Below, in pieces: positions 36,534-44,418 of a DNA stretch of 64,000 bases; within the stretch, counting starts at the first letter, position 1; each line of letters starts with the position of its first letter. The notes beneath the pieces were generated by a model, which was not told the origin of the DNA, did not search any database, and saw only the letters and a program-made list of their open reading frames with translations. The position numbers and the translations under genes were made by a program. The stretch is from Cupriavidus oxalaticus (GTDB lineage: Bacteria; Pseudomonadota; Gammaproteobacteria; Burkholderiales; Burkholderiaceae), in assembly GCF_004768545.1 (NCBI RefSeq), contig NZ_CP038635.1:1-64000 (forward strand), given 5' to 3'.

Positions 36534-36983
36534 TCATCTCTTTGCAATCATGACTCGCTCCGCACTCTGCCGCGCCAGGACTGTAATTCGGACGATCCAC
36601 GGGTCCATCTTTGCAATCAGCGTTTGTGGCGCTGGAGACAGGGCGTATATGCCTGAGCGTACGGCCGTAAGCCGTTTCCACGCGTCCATCTTTGCAACGT
36701 GATTCATCATGTTCCGTCGCCTTTGTTGCTCTCGGTTGCGTACGGCATACGCAGGGTGGAGCTCGCGGTACTCATGCCAATACTCCGGGTGCGCCGCAGC
36801 CCATTTGCGTTGGGCCTGCGCTTGGTTCTCGCGGTAGTCGGCGTCGGTCGCTAAGCGTTGGCGCTGCCATTCGCGGCGCCGGCGTCGCTGGCACTTGGGC
36901 GCTGAGCAAAAGCGCTGTCCAGGCGTTTGGGGGCGAACCTCGAACGGCAGTCCGCACGCCTGGCACTGCCTGACGATTTTCAT
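36534..36983 (-). CDS. Small zinc-ribbon protein of the recombinase operon
   Basis: A 149-aa basic protein. The N-terminal zinc-binding set is C7-x2-C10 (RQCQACGLPF) and C26-x4-C31 (FCSAPKCQ), followed by Arg-rich helices (RRRRREWQRQRL, DYRENQAQAQRKWAAAHPEY, YAVRNREQQRRR). The C-terminal part repeats AKMDAW and AKMDPW and ends IAKR; in DNA the copies share CATCTTTGCAA-like text. GGGGAG stands before the ATG. I recognise this as a type of small protein that accompanies recombinase/ParB gene sets in proteobacteria (from memory, unnamed). It lies 115 bases upstream of the recombinase on the same strand. DNA binding is inferred. Confidence 0.7.
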   Translation of the reverse strand: MKIVRQCQACGLPFEVRPQTPGQRFCSAPKCQRRRRREWQRQRLATDADYRENQAQAQRKWAAAHPEYWHEYRELHPAYAVRNREQQRRRNMMNHVAKMDAWKRLTAVRSGIYALSPAPQTLIAKMDPWIVRITVLARQSAERVMIAKR

Positions 36984-37400
36984 ACGTCACTCCCCGCCAG
37001 CGGCAAACGGAGAGGGGACGGCAGGCATCGCGAGCGTTCGCCGTGGCAAGCCCAATTAGTTAGCCAGATACTTCAATCATCCGGCGCAAGCTACTTTGAG
37101 ATTCTCCCAGACTCTCCGACCAGAGTTCACTGCAATAGCCGGGGAAGCGCAGGCCAGGGATTGTCGCCGCGGGTGGGCCGGAGATTGAAGTTGTGTGCGC
37201 AATGGCGCACCTATAGCGCAGTCCTACTAGGAGGCTCTGGAATCCGCCTTTGATCGGACAACTTGCCAGCTAGCGCTACATGGTGGATCATATTTTGTGA
37301 GCTTTCGCTCACGCTAAGACCGGTCGACTGCTCCCTCGATCCAAAATCGGTACAGGAGATTTGCCGGGATCCCTCGTGCCCTCGGAAATGGTGGTTGCGG

Positions 37401-37431
37401 ATTGACAGTAATTGTGAAAGTTTCTGTCAAT
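37401..37431. repeat. Inverted repeat resembling the Tn7-like left end
   Basis: ATTGACAG (37401-37408), 15 bases, CTGTCAAT (37424-37431). Read on the minus strand, the block contains TGACAG, TTTCAC and TTACTGTCAAT in the same order as at 16396-16432 before tnsA. It may be a transposon end or an unrelated regulatory dyad. Confidence 0.5.
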
Positions 37432-37749
37432 AATCGATTCCAGAATGACCTGGAAGGCGCATCGCACCGAGGGGTCGTTTGTCGCGCAATCAGTCCTGCT
37501 ACATTAGGCTGCAGACGCAGGGAGCCTGGGTAATTGCAATTGGCACCCCAGCTTGCGACGGGGACTGTTAGTGCGACCGGCCTACGTGTGGGCGGTGTTG
37601 AATGAGGAATCGACTGCCCTCGTCTTGTCGCTACTCATAGAAGCTGAATGTCGGAACGTCAGCCCCTCCCCGCCAACTACTAGGGAACTTGCACCCTGAA
37701 TGATTGAACGGCGGCTTTCCGACAGGCATTCAGCACGCAATAGGCGGTG

Positions 37750-37973
37750 TGATGAGCAGGTCAGTGAACTCGTTCATTGTTGCCAACAGTTCATCAGTGA
37801 CGTCTTTTGTCGCGTCCGGCAGTTCTTCCACGTACAGCGCTGAGGTTGAGGCGGCGCAGCACCTTCGCCACCGGCGTCCTTGGTGAGAACACGCGCATCT
37901 CGCGGCGTACGGTCAGATTGAGGGTGCGGCTACTAGAGGCGCATGCAGCATCGCCGGCAATCAAACCTCCCAT
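37750..37973 (-). pseudogene. res: Fossil of a second type III res gene
   Basis: The minus strand reads GDAACASSSRTLNLTVRREM, RVFSPRTPVAKVLRRLNLSA, then after a one-base shift VEELPDATKDVTDELLATMN and EFTDLL. It aligns with residues about 643-705 of the intact Res at 9656-12355 (ADAARASSSRTFDLTARREK, VEDLLDATKEGTDELVAIAN). About two thirds of positions are identical by eye. Only about 75 codons survive and the frame is broken. Confidence 0.75.
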
Positions 37974-38274
37974 CTCGACTTGACGGAACTTCCCCACCAG
38001 TTTGTCCCGGACTTCCCATATCGGTCCTACTCAACCCAGTGGACCGAACGATGTAGGCTGCTCTTCGCGAATCTGATATTGCTTGCGCGCGCATAAAGGA
38101 CATCGGGCGCTGGTGAATATCCTCGCCGCCAGGCATTTCAACATCCATTGCCGGCCTTTCGGTTCAGCGCTGACCTTAGTCTTTGGGTGCTGCCCTTCGA
38201 CCTCGAGTTGGCGCGCCTGGTTGATGGAGGGATGACTGGGCTTCCGTTGAGAGCAGCTTCTAGCTACATAGGAT

Positions 38275-38331
38275 TCAATACTCCTTCAACACCCATCCAC
38301 TGATCGCAGCGAAATACTCATGGAGCCAGGC
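38275..38331 (-). pseudogene. C-terminal remnant of a second YdcF-like gene
   Basis: The last codons on the minus strand read AWLHEYFAAISGWVLKEY and stop at 38275. The YdcF/DUF218 protein at 24186-25001 ends AWLREYFAFISGWVLGEI. The similarity begins at the conserved Trp-Leu; upstream codons are unrelated. Confidence 0.6.
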
Positions 38332-38405
38332 GAAAGGCCACCAGCCAGACCCTGACAAACGGCCTTAACGCCGCGCTAAAGCTGGTGGCTTGTACCGGCG
38401 TCGCC

Positions 38406-41048
38406 TCAAGTCACTGCGCTTACATAGGCCTCGAACGCGCTGGCCTCCACCGGCGGACAAAAGAAATGGCCTTGCCCGTAGTCGCAGCCAGCAGCCACCA
38501 GGATGTCCCGCTGCGACTCCGTCTCGACGCCCTCAGCAATCACGCGGATGCGCAGTGCATGCGCCATGCTGATGATGGCGCGGCACAAGGCCACGTCGTC
38601 CGGGCCCCGCGTCAGCGAGCGGATGAAGGACTGGTCGATCTTGATGTAGTCAATGTCCAGGCGCCGCAGGTACGACAAGGACGAGTAGCCGGTGCCGAAG
38701 TCGTCGAGCGCGATCTCGATGCCGGCCGCCTGGAAGCGGGAGAGCTGGTCCATGACATCGGCGTTCTGCTCCATCAGCGAGCCCTCGGTGATCTCGATGA
38801 CGAGGCTGCCCACCGGCACGTTCCTGCGCTCGATCATGCTGGACCAGGACTCGGGCCCGCTCGCAGGCGCGCAGAACTCCACTGGTGACTTGTTGACCGA
38901 GATCTGGAAGCCCTTGCCCAGCAGCACCTGCCAGCGCGCAAGCTGGTCCAGCGCTTCGGTCAGCACCCAGCGGCCGATGTCGATGATGAGGCCGGATTCC
39001 TCCGCAACGGCAATGAAATCGGCCGGGTGGATCGGCCCGCGCACCGGATGGTCCCAGCGGATCAGGGCCTCGGCCTTGCAGACCTTGCCCGTGCGCAGAT
39101 CGACAATGGGCTGGTAGTGCAGCGCGAACTGCCCGGACGCCAGCGCCGTGCGCAGGTCCTGGGTGATGCGCAGGCGCTCCCTCTCCACCTGCAGCAGCGT
39201 CTGGGTGAAGACCTTCCAGCGATTGCGGCCCTCATCCTTGGCGGCAAACATCGCCTGGTCGGCGCACACCAGCAGGGCCTCGGCGTTGCCGGCGTCCCTG
39301 GGCCAGGTCGCCACGCCGATGCTGGCCGACACCACCACCAGCTCGTCGCCCAGGCGGTAAGGCGCGGCAATCCGCTCCAGGATCGCCTGGGCAATGTCCC
39401 CGGCAACGCCGGCATCGCCCACCGCAGGCAGGATCACGGTGAACTCGTCGCCGGCCAGCCGCGCCACGGTATCTGTCGCGCGCACCGATGCCGCAATGCG
39501 CCGCGCCGCCTCCAGCAGCAACTGGTCGCCCTGGTCGTGGCCGAGGGTATCGTTCACCTCCTTGAAGCGATCCAGGTCGATGAACAGTAGCGCCAGCACA
39601 TCCTGCGTGCCGCGCGAACGCTCGATCTCCTGATTCAGCCGGTCGAAGAACATGCGGCGGTTGGGCAGATCCGTGAGCGCATCGAAATTCGCCTGGTGCC
39701 GGATGACTTCCTCCGCCTGGCGCTTCTCGGTCATGTCATGGATCAGCGCAACGCGGCGGCGTTCGCCATACGCGTGGGCCAGGTAGGTATCCACGGTCAG
39801 GTAGGCGGGAAACTCGCTGCCGTCCTTGCAGCGGATCGAGATTTCGCCGCTCCATCTGCCCGTGGCTGCCACGGTGGCCCGCAGGCGTTCGACCAGCCCT
39901 GCCGCATTGCCTGCCCCGCTGACGCTATAGCCCGAGCGGCCCCTGATCTCCTCGGCTGTATAGCCGGTGGCAGCGGCAAAGGCCGGATTCACGTCGATGA
40001 TGGTGCCATCGAGCGACGTCACCACCATGGCCTCGCTGCTGGACGAATAGACCAGCGAAGCCAGCCGCATTTCCTCCATATGGCGCCGTCGCTCCGCCAT
40101 GGAGCGGCGCAGGCTGTAGTACAGCAGGGCAAGCAGCAGCGTGGAAGCCATGGCGCCAGCCAGGGCAACGCGGCGATAGACCTCGTAGGGCGCCAGCACC
40201 AGGCCGACCGACTCGCCCACCACAAAATTGAGGCCAAACTCCGGCAATCGGTAATAGCCGAAGACCCGCTCCACGCCTTCGGAGCCCGACACCGCCCGAT
40301 AACTACCAGACGGGGGCGAGCCGCTGGCGAGGTAAGGCCTGTTGCTGGCCGTCCTGGCCAGCGTGCCCTCCAGGGCCTGCACGCGCGCAAGGACCTGGCC
40401 GGAAGCCTTGATGACCGACGCCACTTCGCCATCGCGGTCAGTGAACGTCTGCGCAAAGCTGGCGAACTGCTCCGGACTGACCGAGACCACGATGACCCCG
40501 TCGAAGCTGCCCGCGCGCAGGATGGGGCGCGTGAACTGGATCGACCATTTGCGCGAGACCTTGCCCTTCACCGGGTCGCTGATGAACAGCATGTCGCGCC
40601 CGCCCGCGCTCTGATGGACCCGGAAATGCTCGCGCCCGCTCAGGTCGACTTTCTCGCCGGGCGTGGGCGAGGCAATGGACGAGTAGAGGAGCAGGCCATG
40701 CTTGTCGATCACCGACACCTGGAACGACAGGTCCACCACCAGGTTCTGCCGCTCACGCACCATCTCGATGAACCCCGGCTGGCCGGCCAGCCAACTGGCC
40801 CGCAGGTCCAGGAGGAACTCGGACAGCCGCAGGATGCTGGATTTCGAGTACGCGCCGAACGCCTGGGCCTGCGCCTGGGTACGCTTCTCGGCGTCGTGCA
40901 TCAGGCGGTCCCGCTCGCTCACGAGCTGAAACGCCGCGAACGCCCATGTTGCTATCAGCCATGCCGCCGCCGCCAGGTTCAACGGGGAAAAGACCTCGCG
41001 CAGGCGCTGCAGCGCCTTGCCATAGCGGGTGGTCGAGCGTTCTGGCAT
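38406..41048 (-). CDS. Membrane Cache-PAS-GGDEF-EAL protein
   Basis: An 880-aa c-di-GMP enzyme anchored by a helix at about 24-44 and a second at about 308-330, with a periplasmic Cache-type sensor between (FQVSVIDKHGLLLYSS, SGREHFRVHQS). A cytoplasmic PAS (IIDVNPAFAAATGYTAEEI), a GGDEF domain with LFIDLDRFKEVNDTLGHDQG and active-site variant AGDEF, then an EAL domain (CKAEALIRWDHP, DDFGTGYSSLSYLRRL) follow. AGDEF is an accepted variant, so cyclase activity is possible; the EAL residues for phosphodiesterase look intact. The ATG at 41048 follows a TTG codon, and no good Shine-Dalgarno is seen. A tandem neighbour encodes another GGDEF-EAL protein. Confidence 0.92.
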   Translation of the reverse strand: MPERSTTRYGKALQRLREVFSPLNLAAAAWLIATWAFAAFQLVSERDRLMHDAEKRTQAQAQAFGAYSKSSILRLSEFLLDLRASWLAGQPGFIEMVRERQNLVVDLSFQVSVIDKHGLLLYSSIASPTPGEKVDLSGREHFRVHQSAGGRDMLFISDPVKGKVSRKWSIQFTRPILRAGSFDGVIVVSVSPEQFASFAQTFTDRDGEVASVIKASGQVLARVQALEGTLARTASNRPYLASGSPPSGSYRAVSGSEGVERVFGYYRLPEFGLNFVVGESVGLVLAPYEVYRRVALAGAMASTLLLALLYYSLRRSMAERRRHMEEMRLASLVYSSSSEAMVVTSLDGTIIDVNPAFAAATGYTAEEIRGRSGYSVSGAGNAAGLVERLRATVAATGRWSGEISIRCKDGSEFPAYLTVDTYLAHAYGERRRVALIHDMTEKRQAEEVIRHQANFDALTDLPNRRMFFDRLNQEIERSRGTQDVLALLFIDLDRFKEVNDTLGHDQGDQLLLEAARRIAASVRATDTVARLAGDEFTVILPAVGDAGVAGDIAQAILERIAAPYRLGDELVVVSASIGVATWPRDAGNAEALLVCADQAMFAAKDEGRNRWKVFTQTLLQVERERLRITQDLRTALASGQFALHYQPIVDLRTGKVCKAEALIRWDHPVRGPIHPADFIAVAEESGLIIDIGRWVLTEALDQLARWQVLLGKGFQISVNKSPVEFCAPASGPESWSSMIERRNVPVGSLVIEITEGSLMEQNADVMDQLSRFQAAGIEIALDDFGTGYSSLSYLRRLDIDYIKIDQSFIRSLTRGPDDVALCRAIISMAHALRIRVIAEGVETESQRDILVAAGCDYGQGHFFCPPVEASAFEAYVSAVT

Positions 41049-41435
41049 CAAATGGGTATCGCAGCGCAGCGAAGAGTCGACATCGATAGCAGGCTAGTCG
41101 AGGTCAGCGAACCCGACAAGCAGCACGCACTCTAGTCCCATGCTCCCCGTGTGGAGCCGGGCCAGCGTGCGCCGAAAGCGTCACGTCGTGATCATGCTCC
41201 GCTCGCGAATGCGAGAGGGCGGGTATCGGCGACAGGCGAATGTGCAAAGGCTGGCCGGCATGCATGATGGCAACTATGTGCCATTCCGGCCTGATTGGCG
41301 CCCCCCAAAAGGGCGCTAAGGCAAGTCACTGGGTTCCCGCCTTCGCGGGAACGACGATAGCGCTAACTGAACGGCACTATCGCCATTGAGAATCGTGGCC
41401 GCAGCAAGTATGCATCTGGTGGCTAGCGAACGACG
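41049..41435. other. Intergenic with two hairpins
   Basis: About 390 bases between two minus-strand c-di-GMP genes. It holds a stem-loop GCGCCC/GGGCGC (41298-41316) and the REP-like hairpin at 41333-41352. The stretch is not coding. Confidence 0.5.
41333..41352. repeat. REP-like hairpin
   Basis: GTTCCCGC-CTTC-GCGGGAAC is a perfect 8-bp stem on a CTTC loop, with a flanking TGG and GACG. This sequence type is scattered through Burkholderiales genomes as an extragenic palindrome. Here it follows the CBS-GGDEF-EAL gene and may serve as its terminator. Confidence 0.6.
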
Positions 41436-43943
41436 TCAGGCCCCAAAGCCCGCACGCTGCAACCGCTCAGCCGCCACAGGCCGCCCCAGCAAAAACCCCT
41501 GCCCCCGATCACACCCAATCTCCCGCAGAAACCGCAACTGCTCCTCGTTCTCCACCCCCTCCGCCACCACCGCCAACCCAAGCGACCGCGCCATGGCAAC
41601 AATCGCCCGCACGATCGCACTGTCACGCCGCCGACCATCGATACCGGCAAGAAACGACCGGTCCACCTTCAGCGTATCCACCGGCAACGTCTGCAAATAC
41701 GTGAACGACGAGTACCCCGTCCCGAAATCATCAATAGCAAGGCTCACCCCACGCCGCGCGAGCTCGCCCAGCAGCGCTTCCGTCACCCCATTGCCGGTCA
41801 TGGCCATGCTCTCGACCAGTTCCAGCTGCAGCCTGCCCGGCGGCAAGCCGGCATCGCTCAGGATCGTGGTGAGGTCATGCAGGAACTGCTCGTGGCGGCA
41901 TTGCCGCGCGGAGAGGTTGACGGCGATCCGGCCGAACGCGAAACCCTCTTCGATCCAGCGGCGCGCCTGCCTGCAGGCTTCGCGCAGTACCCAGGCGCCG
42001 ATCGGCATGATCAATGCCGAATCCTCGGCGGCGGTGATAAACGCGCCCGGTGCCAGCAGACCCCGCGTCGGATGCTGCCAGCGCAGCAGCGCTTCCACGC
42101 TGACGATGGCCCCGCTGCGCAGGTCGAAGACCGGCTGGTAGTGCAGGCGGAATTCGTCGGCCGCCAGGGCGTTGCGCAGCTCGCTTTCGAGCGTGATCCG
42201 CTCCATCGAGGATGAGGTCATCTGCGTGGAGAAGAAGCGGAATCCGTTCTTGCCTTCGTCCTTGGCCGCGTACATGGCGCGATCGGCCTGCATCAACAGC
42301 TGTTTCTGGTCGGTGCCGTCGTCGGGGTAGATGCTGATGCCGATGCTCGGTGTCACGAACACGGTTTGTCCGTTGGTGTCGATGGGGTGCCCGACCGCGC
42401 TCAGCAATCCCTGGGCAATCTGCGCGACGTGGCGGATGTCTTCGATGTCCTCGATGACCACGGTGAATTCGTCCCCGGCCAGGCGCGCCACCGTGTCGCT
42501 TTCGCGAACGGATTCCCTGAGCCGCCGGGCGATGGCCTTGAGGGCCTGGTCGCCCACGCCGTGCCCCATGGTGTCGTTGATCAGCTTGAAGCGGTCGAGG
42601 TCGATGAACATCACGGCCACCCGCCTGGCGGCACGCTCGGCGCGGGCGATGGCCTGCTTCAGGCGCTCGCTGAACAGGGTACGGTTCGGCAGGGCCGTGA
42701 GGGCGTCGTGCATCGCCAGGTGGTTCAGGCGCTCTTCGTCCATCCGGCGCTGGGTGATGTCCGAAAAGATGGCGGCGTAGTGCGTGCAGTCGCCATCGGG
42801 GCTGTGGATGCCAGAGATCGACAGGTACTCCAGGTAGAGTTCACCGTTCTTGCGGCGATTCCAGATCTCGCCCTGCCAGCTGCCATGCTCGCGTAGCTGG
42901 CGCCACAGCGACCGATAGAACTCGGGGCCCTGTTTTCCCGAGTTCAGCATGCGCGGGGTCTTGCCGATGGCATCGGCCCGGGAGTAGCCGGTCAGTTGCG
43001 TAAAGGCCGGATTCACCCGCTCGATTACACCATTCCGGTCCGTCACCATGACGCCGTCGAGCGTGGCATCGAACACGCGGTCTGCCAGCTTCAGGTGATA
43101 GGTGGATTGCAGCAGGGCTTCATCGCGCTCGCGCAGCGCCAGCTGCAGCTCGTGCACATACTCGTATTCGATATGGCTCAGGATGTCGGCCAGGCTCAGC
43201 ACACCCACCAGTTCGCCGTGGTCGTGGTGCTGGTCGTCAAATATGCCGACATGGCGTATGCGGTGTTCGATCAGCGTCTGGCGAGCCGCGTAGAGGCTTT
43301 GGGATCGCCGCAATGCGCGCAGGGGGCGCGCTGCGTGTTCGGCCACCGTGCCGCCCAGCGCATTGGCGGCTGCCAGGCGGACAATATCGCGTTCGGTCAG
43401 GATGCCGTACTCGCCTGCGGGGTAGCGGACGATGATGGCGCTCAGCCCGCCGGTGCGCATGGCGTGCATCGCGTCGGGCAGGCTGGTGTCGGGCGCCAGC
43501 ACGACAGGCCGGGACAATCTGACCGAATCGATCGGCCTGGTGCGCAGGAAGAATTCCGCACCGTGGCCCATGACAAGATCGGTCTGCGAGAGCATGCCGA
43601 GCGGGTGTCCGGCATCGTCGACCACCAGGCAATGGCGGATACCCTTGTTCTTGAAATGGACGACCGCATCGCCAAGGCGCGTGCGGCCGGGCAGGGACTG
43701 CACGGGATGGCTCATCAGCGCGCTGATCGGACTGGACAGCGCGTCGGCCGCGTCGCCGAGTGTCAGCGCATCGCGTTCGGTCCAGATGCCGACAGCGCGC
43801 CCCTGGTCCATCACGACGATCGAACTGCAGCGGCGCGCCGTCATTCTTGCGACAACTTCGCTGACGGGAGTCAGTGGCTCGCACTCCAGCGTTGATTTCG
43901 ATACCAGGCGTTCGATCTCGATATCCAGGGTGTGATGCGGCAT
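41436..43943 (-). CDS. CBS-PAS-GGDEF-EAL signalling protein
   Basis: An 835-aa soluble protein. Four CBS motifs form two Bateman modules (about 10-62, 74-125, 139-192, 198-258), for example SIVVMDQGRAVGIWTERDAL and HCLVVDDAGHPLGMLSQTDL. A linker helix, a PAS domain (285-400, GVIERVNPAFTQLTGYSRAD), GGDEF (405-565, active-site variant AGDEF at 489-493) and EAL (about 580-830, VEALLRWQHP, DDFGTGYSSFTYLQTL) follow. CBS modules usually bind adenine nucleotides, so this enzyme may tie c-di-GMP turnover to energy or nucleotide state (inference). An FNR/Anr-type site at class II spacing lies upstream, suggesting control by oxygen. The start MPHHTLDIEIERLV is the first ATG of the frame. Confidence 0.92.
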   Translation of the reverse strand: MPHHTLDIEIERLVSKSTLECEPLTPVSEVVARMTARRCSSIVVMDQGRAVGIWTERDALTLGDAADALSSPISALMSHPVQSLPGRTRLGDAVVHFKNKGIRHCLVVDDAGHPLGMLSQTDLVMGHGAEFFLRTRPIDSVRLSRPVVLAPDTSLPDAMHAMRTGGLSAIIVRYPAGEYGILTERDIVRLAAANALGGTVAEHAARPLRALRRSQSLYAARQTLIEHRIRHVGIFDDQHHDHGELVGVLSLADILSHIEYEYVHELQLALRERDEALLQSTYHLKLADRVFDATLDGVMVTDRNGVIERVNPAFTQLTGYSRADAIGKTPRMLNSGKQGPEFYRSLWRQLREHGSWQGEIWNRRKNGELYLEYLSISGIHSPDGDCTHYAAIFSDITQRRMDEERLNHLAMHDALTALPNRTLFSERLKQAIARAERAARRVAVMFIDLDRFKLINDTMGHGVGDQALKAIARRLRESVRESDTVARLAGDEFTVVIEDIEDIRHVAQIAQGLLSAVGHPIDTNGQTVFVTPSIGISIYPDDGTDQKQLLMQADRAMYAAKDEGKNGFRFFSTQMTSSSMERITLESELRNALAADEFRLHYQPVFDLRSGAIVSVEALLRWQHPTRGLLAPGAFITAAEDSALIMPIGAWVLREACRQARRWIEEGFAFGRIAVNLSARQCRHEQFLHDLTTILSDAGLPPGRLQLELVESMAMTGNGVTEALLGELARRGVSLAIDDFGTGYSSFTYLQTLPVDTLKVDRSFLAGIDGRRRDSAIVRAIVAMARSLGLAVVAEGVENEEQLRFLREIGCDRGQGFLLGRPVAAERLQRAGFGA

Positions 43944-43978
43944 GTTGTACCCGTAATGTCTGTGTCTTTCTTTTGTTC

Positions 43979-44043
43979 AGCGCTATCCGTTAGCGCTCGC
44001 CAGCATAGTGGCGGGATCGGTGGCAACCGTTGATGTAGATCAA
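43979..44043 (-). promoter_or_regulatory. FNR/Anr-type class II promoter
   Basis: TTGAT-GTAG-ATCAA at 44030-44043 is a perfect match to the FNR/Anr consensus TTGAT-N4-ATCAA. On the minus strand TATGCT (44002-44007) makes a -10 whose centre is 32 bases from the site centre, exactly the class II geometry (site at -41.5). Transcription would begin near 43995, at a 7-bp hairpin (43979-43997), and lead into the CBS-PAS-GGDEF-EAL gene at 43943. Confidence 0.65.
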
Positions 44044-44418
44044 GGCGGAATCTGCGTGTGCCAAATGGATACGCTGGCGAGGGCGCGGATAGCGCGGTGC
44101 CCGCCGACGAGTGACATGCCGGCTCGCAGCGGGCCTGAAAACAAAACGGCGCGGGCCATCTGGTCTCGCGCCGTTTTGGTTCGGGTGCTGCGAAGTGCCG
44201 CAAGGCGAAGCCTCAGTACTCCCAATGTGCCCCCAAAGCGTGGTCCATTTCAGCCTTTGATTTTGAAGCCGCATCGTCCATGCTTACCAAGGTCCATGCG
44301 CATCAAGCAAGCCACGGTTGCTGCATGCCGTCCCACCCACGACGCAGCGCCGGCAATCCGTCGCCGTTGCGCCGCTTCAGCCCCATGGACTCGTGCTCCC
44401 CCCACCTGGAGATCCGTC
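44044..44418. other. Intergenic before the DJ-1/PfpI gene
   Basis: About 375 bases without a convincing gene. It holds the strong stem-loop at 44143-44177 and presumably the promoter of the DJ-1/PfpI-family gene. Confidence 0.45.
44143..44177. terminator. Strong bidirectional stem-loop
   Basis: AAAACGGCGCG (44143-44153) pairs perfectly with CGCGCCGTTTT (44167-44177) over a 13-nt loop. On the minus strand the stem ends in TTTTGTTTT, a good terminator tail; on the plus strand only TTTT. No annotated gene ends here, so it may end an unrecognised short transcript or shield the GGDEF-EAL promoter. Confidence 0.65.

Larger units (their letters stand above)
36984..38405. other. Long non-coding stretch with fossils and hairpins
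   Basis: No intact gene in about 1.4 kb. Recognisable items are a hairpin GTGCGC-AATG-GCGCAC (37195-37210), a small hairpin around 37297-37312 (GTGAGC/GCTCAC), an inverted repeat at 37401-37431, a res fossil (37750-37973) and a ydcF 3' remnant (38275-38331). It forms the right edge of the accessory region. Confidence 0.6.

Noticed and set aside
36927..37253. 108-codon plus-strand frame over the zinc-ribbon gene start and the following gap
   Set aside because: Arg/Ser-rich, no ribosome-binding site, overlaps a better supported gene on the other strand.
44008..44418. N-terminal extension of the DJ-1/PfpI protein
   Set aside because: The frame is open but the text is Arg/Pro-rich, crosses a strong stem-loop, and the family start MKVLIVLTS with a Shine-Dalgarno is at 44419.
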